64,000 nucleotides of DNA. Origin: Thiospirochaeta perfilievii (GTDB taxonomy: Bacteria > Spirochaetota > Spirochaetia > DSM-2461). Location: positions 1,488,001 through 1,552,000 of the forward strand of contig NZ_CP035807.1 in NCBI RefSeq assembly GCF_008329945.1. The letters are read 5' to 3'. The notes under the pieces were generated by a model, which saw only the letters and a program-made list of their open reading frames with translations, was not told where the DNA came from and did no database searches. This document shows positions 57,275-64,000 of the stretch, piece by piece. How positions within the stretch are numbered: the first letter of the stretch is position 1; each line of letters begins with the position of its first letter. The position numbers were made by a program, and so were the translations under genes.

Positions 57275-59329
57275 TTGAGACTAGCAAACTACACAAAAAT
57301 ATTTAAAAAAAACGGTTTAATGATTGTAGCCGGAATATTTACAATACTAAGTATAAGTTTCTTCCTATTTATACCTTTTACAAATACAACAAGCCGAATT
57401 ATAAATGGAAGGACCTTTGACAGTCTAGAAACTTCATCAAAAATGTTCTCCCATATCCATCTTTGGAGCATGCCTAAATTTATCAGCTTAGAGAAAAATA
57501 AGCCTATTTTAGAATTTATATATAGCAAAGAACCTTCAAATATAGTTGCTCTTAGAGCCTTAGAAGAGATCGACAAAATTATTTTAGAAAATGATTTTTT
57601 ACACTCTGTTTACATTTATAGCGAAACAAATGGAATTATATCAACTCTTTCAGGTTGGGAGAGAGGCGAGTTATCAGACAATACTATTGATAAACTTGTA
57701 AATAATAATATAGATGAAGCAACACACGTATTTAGACCTAGGCAAGTTAATTTTTTTAATAATAAAGAAAATACAAATATTTACTCCATGATACTAGGGA
57801 AAAGAGTAGATAATAATAAAACTACTTCTTGTATAATTATAAATCTATCAGTTAGTAAAATATCTGAAATAATTGCACCAATGGATATGAATATAACCTC
57901 TGATTTAGTTATTATAGACAGAAACAACAAAATCCTATTACATCCTGATAAAACTATGTTTGGTAACTCTTTAGATTCAACTAGCGATTTTTATAATATT
58001 AGTCAAATGAAGGCGGAAGAGGGCTCAATAGAAACTATTATCAATGGTGGGAAAAGTGTAGTTTGGTGGCTAGATCACAATGAATTACCCTGGAGGTTCA
58101 TATTATACTCCCCTAAAAATGATTTATATCATGAAATAATTCAATTAAGAAAAATTCTAATTCTTTTATCATTAGGAGGAAGTATAGTCTTTATAATTCT
58201 TTTTATACTTGCATATAATAAAATTACTTTTACTAGAAATATCGAAGAGTCTATAAAAAGAGTTATAGATTACTACCCTGACCACGATTTAGAAGATGAT
58301 TTTTTAGTAATGTCAGCTTTAGATAAAAAAAACAGTAAGTGGACAATTGCCCTAATAGGTTTAGAAAAGAATACTTCAAAAGACATATCCTTTGATTCTG
58401 GACTAAATACAATCTATTTTATTAGATGTAATACTAATAAATTTTGTTTAATATCCCTTCTATCTACTAAAAAAATGGTAGAATATCTACAAGAGAAACA
58501 ATCAAGTGAATCTATTAAAAACAATGGGTTATCCTTTTCATTCTGTATATCATCATTTACTACAAATACAGACTCATTCATGTCTCAGTATACACTTTTA
58601 AACTCAAGTTTCTCTAGAAAGTTTAAATTTGAAAGGAATTCCCAGATACCACTATTAGATCAAAATGAGAAGTTAAGTAGTAGTTTTGAAATAAATGAAA
58701 ATGAAATTAATCATCTGGACTCTGCAATACGTTTAGAAAACGCAAAAGAAGCCTGGAAAATTATAACAGAATTATTAGATCTTTGTGATAAAGATGGCTC
58801 AGAAGAAGCATTTCATTATGTAATAAATATTATTAGATACAGATTATTTCAAAACTCCATACTCAATCCAGAGACAATTGTAATTGAAGGAATAAATAAT
58901 TTAAATGATGCTATCACAGATATTGAAACAATACCTGAGGCTAGGGAGTTATTTGAGAAATATTGCAATAGATTACAATCCATTAAAACCGGACGTACAG
59001 ATTTAAAAAAAGTGGAAATACATAAAAAGGTTAAGGAGTTTGTAGAAGATAACTTATGTAACTTGAATTTAGGTCCAGACCTAATATCAGAAGAGGTAGG
59101 AAGATCATCAGGTTATGTTAGAGATACATTTAGAAGTATAGAAGGAGATTCACTTTCTAATTATATAGGAAGTAAAAGAATTGAATTTGCGAAGGATTTA
59201 TTATTAAAAACTAATAAACCTATTAAAGATATAGCAGAAGCATCTGGTTTTATGAACTACTCATATTTTTTTACATATTTCAAAAAAATTACAGGAAAGA
59301 CTCCTGGAGATTTTAGAATATCACAGTAA
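57275..59329 (+). CDS. Membrane-bound AraC-family regulator with extracytoplasmic sensor domain
   Basis: This 684-residue protein starts at TTG with GGGGAG upstream. A TM helix (about 15-36) is followed by an extracytoplasmic Cache-like region (40-290), a second TM (about 288-310) and a cytoplasmic part. The last 100 residues carry two AraC helix-turn-helix motifs: LGPDLISEEVGRSSGYVRDTFRS and IKDIAEASGFMNYSYFFTYFKKITGKTPGDFR. This layout occurs in sugar-sensing regulators next to CUT1 operons. It probably senses an extracellular glycan or binding protein and activates the adjacent galactoside operon. Confidence 0.88.
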   Translation: MRLANYTKIFKKNGLMIVAGIFTILSISFFLFIPFTNTTSRIINGRTFDSLETSSKMFSHIHLWSMPKFISLEKNKPILEFIYSKEPSNIVALRALEEIDKIILENDFLHSVYIYSETNGIISTLSGWERGELSDNTIDKLVNNNIDEATHVFRPRQVNFFNNKENTNIYSMILGKRVDNNKTTSCIIINLSVSKISEIIAPMDMNITSDLVIIDRNNKILLHPDKTMFGNSLDSTSDFYNISQMKAEEGSIETIINGGKSVVWWLDHNELPWRFILYSPKNDLYHEIIQLRKILILLSLGGSIVFIILFILAYNKITFTRNIEESIKRVIDYYPDHDLEDDFLVMSALDKKNSKWTIALIGLEKNTSKDISFDSGLNTIYFIRCNTNKFCLISLLSTKKMVEYLQEKQSSESIKNNGLSFSFCISSFTTNTDSFMSQYTLLNSSFSRKFKFERNSQIPLLDQNEKLSSSFEINENEINHLDSAIRLENAKEAWKIITELLDLCDKDGSEEAFHYVINIIRYRLFQNSILNPETIVIEGINNLNDAITDIETIPEARELFEKYCNRLQSIKTGRTDLKKVEIHKKVKEFVEDNLCNLNLGPDLISEEVGRSSGYVRDTFRSIEGDSLSNYIGSKRIEFAKDLLLKTNKPIKDIAEASGFMNYSYFFTYFKKITGKTPGDFRISQ

Positions 59330-59413
59330 TCTTCAATTTTTAAATAAATAATTAAATTTCAAAGTATAAATTCTCTATAATCAAAGTTTTATTTATTTTT
59401 CAAAGTACCTCGA

Positions 59414-59452
59414 TTACCAAACCCATGTTGTAATTTAACCATGATTTGGTAA
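59414..59452. promoter_or_regulatory. Inverted repeat upstream of the galactoside ABC operon
   Basis: TTACCAAA (59414-59421) and TTTGGTAA (59445-59452) are perfect inverted arms separated by 23 bases, each with an inner CATG. The site lies 33-71 bp before the binding-protein start and is a candidate regulator site, most simply for the AraC-type protein next door. Confidence 0.5.
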
Positions 59453-59484
59453 AAAAGATTTACCTTAAAAAACGGAGGAACAAA

Positions 59485-60768
59485 ATGGAAAAGACAAAAA
59501 GAGTTTCAACTTTACTCCTAATGGCATTATTTGCCTTTAGTTCTGTATTCGCTAACGGTCAAAAAGAGTCTTTAGATAATAAGCCACTAATTATCTATTT
59601 ATGGGATGACCCAGTATTAGTATCAATTGTAGAAGCCTACGAGAAAGCACATCCTGAAATTGTACTAGATAAACAGTTAATACCTGCTTCTGAGTATAGA
59701 TCAAAACTAGCTATTTTATTAGCTGCTAATGCAGATATGGATGTCTGGTTTGGAATGGTTGCAAACGACACATTAACTCAAAATGAAAATGGATTTATTG
59801 AGCCATTAAATGAGTGGTTTGAAAAAACTGGTGCAGATATGAAAGCTGTAGATGCATATGATCAAGTAGCAATTCAAGATGGTAAAATAATAGGTGTTCC
59901 GTGGAGAGGAGGTGCATATTATACATATTACAACAAGAAATTATTTAAGGAAAAGGGTGTAAAAGATCCTACATATTATATTGAAAGAGATGAATGGACT
60001 TGGGATAAATTTGCAGAAGTATCAAAAGAAGTTGCATCTGGTGATGGTAATGTTTTTGGTGGACTGGTTCATACATGGACACCACAACAATACCATACTA
60101 GCGTTCAGGCAGGAAAAAATATTGTAACAAGGGACGGTAAGATTGATATAGGGCCAGAAACTTTTACTTTTTTAAAGCTTAGAAAACAGATGGAAGCTGA
60201 AAAATCAATGGACTCACTTATTGATATGAAAGTTAGTAGATTGCATTACAGTCAAGCGTTTTTCAAAGGAAATCTTGGAATGGTTATTATGGGAGAGTGG
60301 TTCCCGGGAATGCTAAAAGATGGTTATGACAAAGGTAGCTTTATAGACTTTGGTTGGGATGATTGGGGTATCGCAAGGGTTCCAAATAACTACTCTGACT
60401 ACCGAACATGGGGTGTTCCAACAATGGTTAATGTTGCCTCTAGAAGTAATAACAAAGAGAACGCATTTAAATTTGTTAGTTGGTTAGGAAGTGAGGAAGG
60501 ACAAGATGTTGTTGCTAAAGCTGGAGCAATGCCTGCAGTAGCTACTGAAGTTGCAAAAGAAGAGTTTTCAACCAATATCCCAGATGAAGAGTCTTTAATA
60601 TATTTCTTTGAAGATAAAACAGCTATGCCAGGACCAATTACAAAATATTCATTTGAAGAGTCACTAGGTGTCGTTGCAGAGGAGTATCTATTAGGAGAAT
60701 TAACTGATGATCAGCTTATTCCTAGATTAACAGAGTTACTGGAACAATCTATAAAAGAATCAAACTAA
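59485..60768 (+). CDS. Sugar-binding protein of ABC transporter (CUT1)
   Basis: About 427 residues from the ATG at 59485, chosen because GGAGG lies 6 bases upstream; the frame is open further back. A signal peptide ends near SVFANG. Typical segments are VSIVEAYEKAHPEIVLDKQLIPA, GVPWRGGAYYTYYNKKLF and NAFKFVSWLGSEEGQDVV. As first gene of the operon that ends in GH112, its ligand is probably a galactose-containing disaccharide or oligosaccharide. Confidence 0.93.
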   Translation: MEKTKRVSTLLLMALFAFSSVFANGQKESLDNKPLIIYLWDDPVLVSIVEAYEKAHPEIVLDKQLIPASEYRSKLAILLAANADMDVWFGMVANDTLTQNENGFIEPLNEWFEKTGADMKAVDAYDQVAIQDGKIIGVPWRGGAYYTYYNKKLFKEKGVKDPTYYIERDEWTWDKFAEVSKEVASGDGNVFGGLVHTWTPQQYHTSVQAGKNIVTRDGKIDIGPETFTFLKLRKQMEAEKSMDSLIDMKVSRLHYSQAFFKGNLGMVIMGEWFPGMLKDGYDKGSFIDFGWDDWGIARVPNNYSDYRTWGVPTMVNVASRSNNKENAFKFVSWLGSEEGQDVVAKAGAMPAVATEVAKEEFSTNIPDEESLIYFFEDKTAMPGPITKYSFEESLGVVAEEYLLGELTDDQLIPRLTELLEQSIKESN

Positions 60769-60776
60769 TATTTTTT

Positions 60777-60795
60777 AGCCTGGCTTAGCCAGGCT
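60777..60795 (+). other. GC-rich intercistronic hairpin after the binding-protein gene
   Basis: AGCCTGGC-TTA-GCCAGGCT is a perfect 8-bp stem 9 bases after the stop. No T-run follows (ATAAGGAG, the next ribosome binding site), so it more likely stabilises the upstream message than terminates transcription. Its position matches the hairpin in the GH31 operon. Confidence 0.8.
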
Positions 60796-60812
60796 ATAAG
60801 GAGAATCTGTAC

Positions 60813-61705
60813 ATGAATAAGATAGAAAAAACGCCTTTGACTACAGTTCTATTTTTTTACTACCTAGCTTTTTGGGTTTTATGTTATTTATAATAATCCC
60901 AATAATAATGACGTTTGGCCTTTCCTTAACCAATTACACAGGTGGTCCGAATTTTAGCTTTACAGGGTTAAAAAACTACATAATAGCTTTTACAAGTCCA
61001 ATATTTACACGTAGCTTATGGATAACATTAAAATATGTCATCTTTGCCGTTGGGTTTCAAATATTATTTGCATTGTTGTTTGCGATTATTTTAAATGAGA
61101 AACTTTTACTTAACAGTTTTTTTAGAGGTGTAATATTTCTTCCTAATATTATTGCTTCTGTAGCTATTGGTTTATCATTCATGGTTATATTAGAGCCAAA
61201 TAATGGAATGTTAAATCAACTTCTAAACTTTTTTGGACTACCTTCTTCTAGATGGTTAGCAGATCCAAAATCTGCACTTGGAACAATAATAGCGGTCTCT
61301 GTTTGGCAGAATTTCGGTTATTATATGATCATTTTATTAGGGGGATTACAACAGATAAACCCATGCTTGTATGAGGCGGCTGAAATAGATGGCGCTGGAG
61401 CTTTAAGAAAACTAATATCTATAACAATTCCTGGACTTAGTCCTGTTCTATTTTTTTCATTCACTATGTCAATAATTGGTGGATTTAAGGTCTTTGACTT
61501 AATCTATGTAATGACTGGAGGATCAGAAGGTGGAGGGCCTGCTGGGTCAACTAAAGTTGTAGTATTAGAAATTTACCAGAACGCATTCCAGAGATTTAGA
61601 TTTGGATATGCCTCAGCTCAATCTGTTATTTTACTAATAATTATCTTAGGTATTACTTTGTGGCAATATAGACAACAAAAAAAGTGGGTAACATATGATG
61701 CTTAG
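60813..61705 (+). pseudogene. Sugar ABC transporter permease, MalF type, frameshifted at its start
   Basis: The ATG at 60813 has AAGGAG at good spacing but its frame ends after 26 codons. The main permease frame starts without any ribosome binding site. Adding one T to the T7 run (60852-60858) gives a continuous protein that reads TTVLFFLLPSFLGFMLF, a normal first helix. The rest has six TM helices and the EAA loop YEAAEIDGAGALRKLISITIPG. Without the correction only a TTG at 60872 could start it. A sequencing indel is likely; otherwise the gene is damaged. Confidence 0.85.
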
Positions 61706-62537
61706 AAAAATGAAGTTAAAAGATAAGAATACATTAAGAAAATCACTGTCTTATTTATTATTACTAGTAGTTACAGTTATTATTTTAGCCCCAATTATAA
61801 TCGCTTTTTCTAATGCGTTTAAATTTGAAGCTGACATATATGCTGTACCATTCAATTTAATTCCAACAAATCCTACACTTGAAAACTTTCATGCGTTGTT
61901 AGATAAGTTCCCAATATATATCTTCAATTCATTTAAAGTTACTGGAATTATTGTTTTTCTCCAGATTATTACAGCAACAACAGCTGGTTATTGTTTTTCT
62001 AAATTAAAATGGAGAGGAAGAGATTTTGTCTTTATCCTATATATTGCCTCAATAATGATTCCAGGACAGGCTGTAATTATACCACAATTTTTAATAGTAC
62101 AGAATTTAGGGCTTTATAATAGTCATACAGGGCTTATTTTAGTATCAGCATTTACAGCATTTGGAACATTTCTTGTTAAACAATTTTTTGTAACAATACC
62201 TGAAAGTTTAGTTGAATCAGCTAGAATTGATGGAGCTAGTGAGTTCCTAATTTTTAGAAAAATTATGTTGCCTTTATCAAAAACAGTAATTGCAACATTA
62301 ATTATTTTTTCATTTAGGTTCTTTTGGAACGATTTCTTCGGTCCACTAATCTACCTATCATCACCTTCATTGAAAACTCTTCCTTTAGGAATGGCTGACT
62401 TTGCCAATGAGTATTATACCTACGTTGGTCCACAGATGGCTGCTGCAGTTATTTCAATAATACCAGTTTTAATAGTTTTTCTAGCTGCACAGAAGCATTT
62501 TGTTCAAGGAACAATGTCAGCAGGAATTAAGGGGTAA
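61695..62537 (+). CDS. Sugar ABC transporter permease, MalG type
   Basis: A 280-residue protein with six TM helices. The EAA loop is VESARIDGASEFLIFRKIMLPL, and the C-terminus AQKHFVQGTMSAGIKG is MalG-like. It overlaps the MalF-type gene by 11 bp and is followed 2 bp later by the GH112 gene. No ATPase gene is present. Confidence 0.95.
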   Translation: MMLRKMKLKDKNTLRKSLSYLLLLVVTVIILAPIIIAFSNAFKFEADIYAVPFNLIPTNPTLENFHALLDKFPIYIFNSFKVTGIIVFLQIITATTAGYCFSKLKWRGRDFVFILYIASIMIPGQAVIIPQFLIVQNLGLYNSHTGLILVSAFTAFGTFLVKQFFVTIPESLVESARIDGASEFLIFRKIMLPLSKTVIATLIIFSFRFFWNDFFGPLIYLSSPSLKTLPLGMADFANEYYTYVGPQMAAAVISIIPVLIVFLAAQKHFVQGTMSAGIKG

Positions 62538-62539
62538 AA

Positions 62540-64000
62540 ATGTTTAATAATGATAAAAAAGGCTATATGACACTCCCTGTAGAGTCAGGACACGAAGAGC
62601 TTGTTTTAGATCTGTATAAGAAGTGGAATGCAGATGCACTAAGGGATTCCGATGGGACAACAATGTCCAGAGAGCTAGAAAATCTAGGTAGTGAAGTCTA
62701 TTCTACTATCTGTGTTGTGAGAGCACAGCAAGATTTTGCTGATGCGCACCCTGAGTACCTTCACCGAAAGTATCTAATGTCTCACCCTAAAACAGCAACG
62801 GAGAAGAAGTTAACAATTAATCTTTTAGATGGCTACAGTAAAGATAAATACGAAGTTGATACAAATAGTGATCCAAAATTATGGTTCGAAGTAAGAAATA
62901 GAACAAATTCTTCGATTGTTAATATCGCAAATTGGGAAATTGATACTGAAAAAGGAGTCGCAATAATTAATAATGCAATTCCCTACAATGAGTATACCGT
63001 TTCATTTTTAGCTAGACAAGTTTGGGACTCAGTTTCAATGTATAATCACTTAACTAATGGATGGACTGGGCGTAAAATCAAAAGCCTTGACCCATACCAC
63101 AAAGAGTGTAGGGAGTACTTAGTCTCTTGGTTTAAAAAATGGATTATAGAACATCCCAAAACAACTGTTGTACGTTTTACAACATTTGCATTTAATTTTG
63201 TAATCGATTCAGGAGAAAACAACCAAGATATATATCGAGATTGGCTAGGGTATGGGGAAACAGTTAGTCCAGAAGCACTAATAGATTTTGAGAAAAAGTA
63301 TGGATACAAAATGACCCCAGAGGATTTTGTAGATAATGGATATTACAATGCTACATATAAAAATCCAAGTAAAAAATACTTAGACTGGATGGATTTTATA
63401 AGGGATTTTGTAGTTGGATTTAGTAGTGAATTGGTAGAGATAGCCCATAAAGCAGGTAAAAGAGCAGCGATGTTCCAAGGTGATCACTGGATTGGAACAG
63501 AACCTTTTAGTAAAAAGTATGAACAAATTGGTATTGATATAAACATTGGGGCTGTGGAGGATGGTGTAGCACTAAGAAGATTGTCTGACTCCCCAGGAGA
63601 AATGATAAGAGAAGCACGTTTTTATCCATATTTTTTCCCCGATGTTTTTAAAGAAGGAAATAATCCAGAGGGAGGATCAATGGATAACTGGGTCAAAATA
63701 AGAAGAGCACTTCTTAGATCAAATATCCATAGAATTGGTTATGGAGGATACCTCTCCCTTGCTAATAAATTCCCCAACTTTATTGAACATGTTTCAGATT
63801 TAAGTAGTCAGTTCAATTTATATTTAGAAAATACAAAAGGAACAAAGTCTAAAACAGTTGGACGAAAAGTTGCAATTCTTAATTCCTGGGGAAGTTTAAG
63901 GTCATGGCTTCAAAATGCAGTAAAGGATCAACGTTTTCATATACCTTCTAGACCAGACATTATGGAGTTTGTAGGAAGTAATCCAATGGAGTGTCTATCT
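62540..64000 (+). CDS. GH112 galactosyl phosphorylase (lacto-N-biose/galacto-N-biose or galactosyl-rhamnose type), partial
   Basis: The gene starts at ATG with AAGGGG upstream and is still open at the window end, giving 487 residues of an expected ~720. It has the GH112 landmarks MTLPVESGHEEL, VRFTTFAFNFVIDSGENN, AMFQGDHWIGTEPFSKKY, VGAVEDG-like INIGAVEDGVALRRL and IRRALLRSNIHRIGYGGYLSL. The enzyme splits Gal-beta-1,3-HexNAc or Gal-beta-1,4-Rha with phosphate to galactose-1-phosphate. It is cytoplasmic and is fed by the transporter encoded upstream. Which of the two specificities applies cannot be decided here. Confidence 0.9.
   Translation, partial: MFNNDKKGYMTLPVESGHEELVLDLYKKWNADALRDSDGTTMSRELENLGSEVYSTICVVRAQQDFADAHPEYLHRKYLMSHPKTATEKKLTINLLDGYSKDKYEVDTNSDPKLWFEVRNRTNSSIVNIANWEIDTEKGVAIINNAIPYNEYTVSFLARQVWDSVSMYNHLTNGWTGRKIKSLDPYHKECREYLVSWFKKWIIEHPKTTVVRFTTFAFNFVIDSGENNQDIYRDWLGYGETVSPEALIDFEKKYGYKMTPEDFVDNGYYNATYKNPSKKYLDWMDFIRDFVVGFSSELVEIAHKAGKRAAMFQGDHWIGTEPFSKKYEQIGIDINIGAVEDGVALRRLSDSPGEMIREARFYPYFFPDVFKEGNNPEGGSMDNWVKIRRALLRSNIHRIGYGGYLSLANKFPNFIEHVSDLSSQFNLYLENTKGTKSKTVGRKVAILNSWGSLRSWLQNAVKDQRFHIPSRPDIMEFVGSNPMECLS

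Noticed and set aside
60813-60893. Separate 26-codon peptide before the permease
   Set aside because: It has the permease ribosome binding site and joins the permease frame if one T is added; it is the permease N-terminus.
1-64000. tRNA, rRNA, riboswitch or prophage elements
   Set aside because: Reading both strands by eye showed no cloverleaf, rRNA block, recognizable riboswitch core or phage structural gene; small RNAs cannot be excluded.

Overview
The window is AT-rich chromosomal DNA from a diderm, motile, saccharolytic bacterium. It carries many lipoproteins, outer-membrane beta-barrel candidates, a chemotaxis receptor, CUT1-type sugar ABC operons, an RND (MMPL-type) exporter with a LolA-like partner, and a DUF368/UPF0210/ACT-domain housekeeping set. 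This mix is typical of marine or sediment Spirochaetales. That placement is my inference; no rRNA or tRNA gene is visible to confirm it.

Layout. (1) 1-25983 is a beta-1,3-glucan (laminarin-like) utilization region. It holds the tail of a LacI regulator, a GH16 lipoprotein with three binding modules, a GH149-type phosphorylase, two cytoplasmic GH17 enzymes, a GH17 lipoprotein, a large FIVAR-like binding lipoprotein, a 1000-residue secreted GH-like/barrel protein and a CBM9-like protein. A ROK regulator, an unknown barrel-like protein, an MCP and a histidine kinase follow. Then come a second GH16 lipoprotein, a second binding lipoprotein, a diguanylate cyclase and a mutarotase-like protein. Three 14-bp palindromes of the form TGTTTRCGYMAACA sit at the 5' ends of three of its genes and suggest one shared LacI-type operator. 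(2) 25984-32333 is an operon of exported lipoproteins, an alpha/beta hydrolase, a PQQ-type propeller and a zinc peptidase. It is bounded by near-identical inverted sequences that look like insertion-sequence ends. (3) 32334-37918 is a TetR/RND exporter/LolA-like/outer-membrane protein module. (4) 37943-50632 is mostly housekeeping: GNAT, AlkD-like, SelU-SelD, SDR plus Fe-alcohol dehydrogenase under a MerR promoter, UPF0210 and ACT, a DUF368 transporter, an XRE/membrane-protein pair, rpsU, a solute-binding protein and an aldo/keto reductase. (5) 50644-57053 is an alpha-glucoside operon (GH31, two permeases, binding protein) with a broken LacI gene. (6) 57275-64000 is an AraC-type membrane regulator and a sugar ABC operon ending in a GH112 galactoside phosphorylase that runs off the window.

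How the genes fit together. Surface GH16 and GH17 lipoproteins would cut beta-1,3-glucan. The binding lipoproteins would hold it, and cytoplasmic GH17 and GH149 enzymes would finish the oligosaccharides, saving ATP by phosphorolysis. The GH112 operon uses the same phosphorolytic strategy for galactosides. No dedicated beta-glucan transporter and no ABC ATPase are present here, so those functions must be encoded elsewhere.

Quality note. Three genes (27401, 56394, 60852) are each broken by what looks like one missing base in a homopolymer run. In each case one added base restores a family-like protein. Uncorrected sequencing indels are the simplest explanation, so these should be checked against reads before being called pseudogenes.
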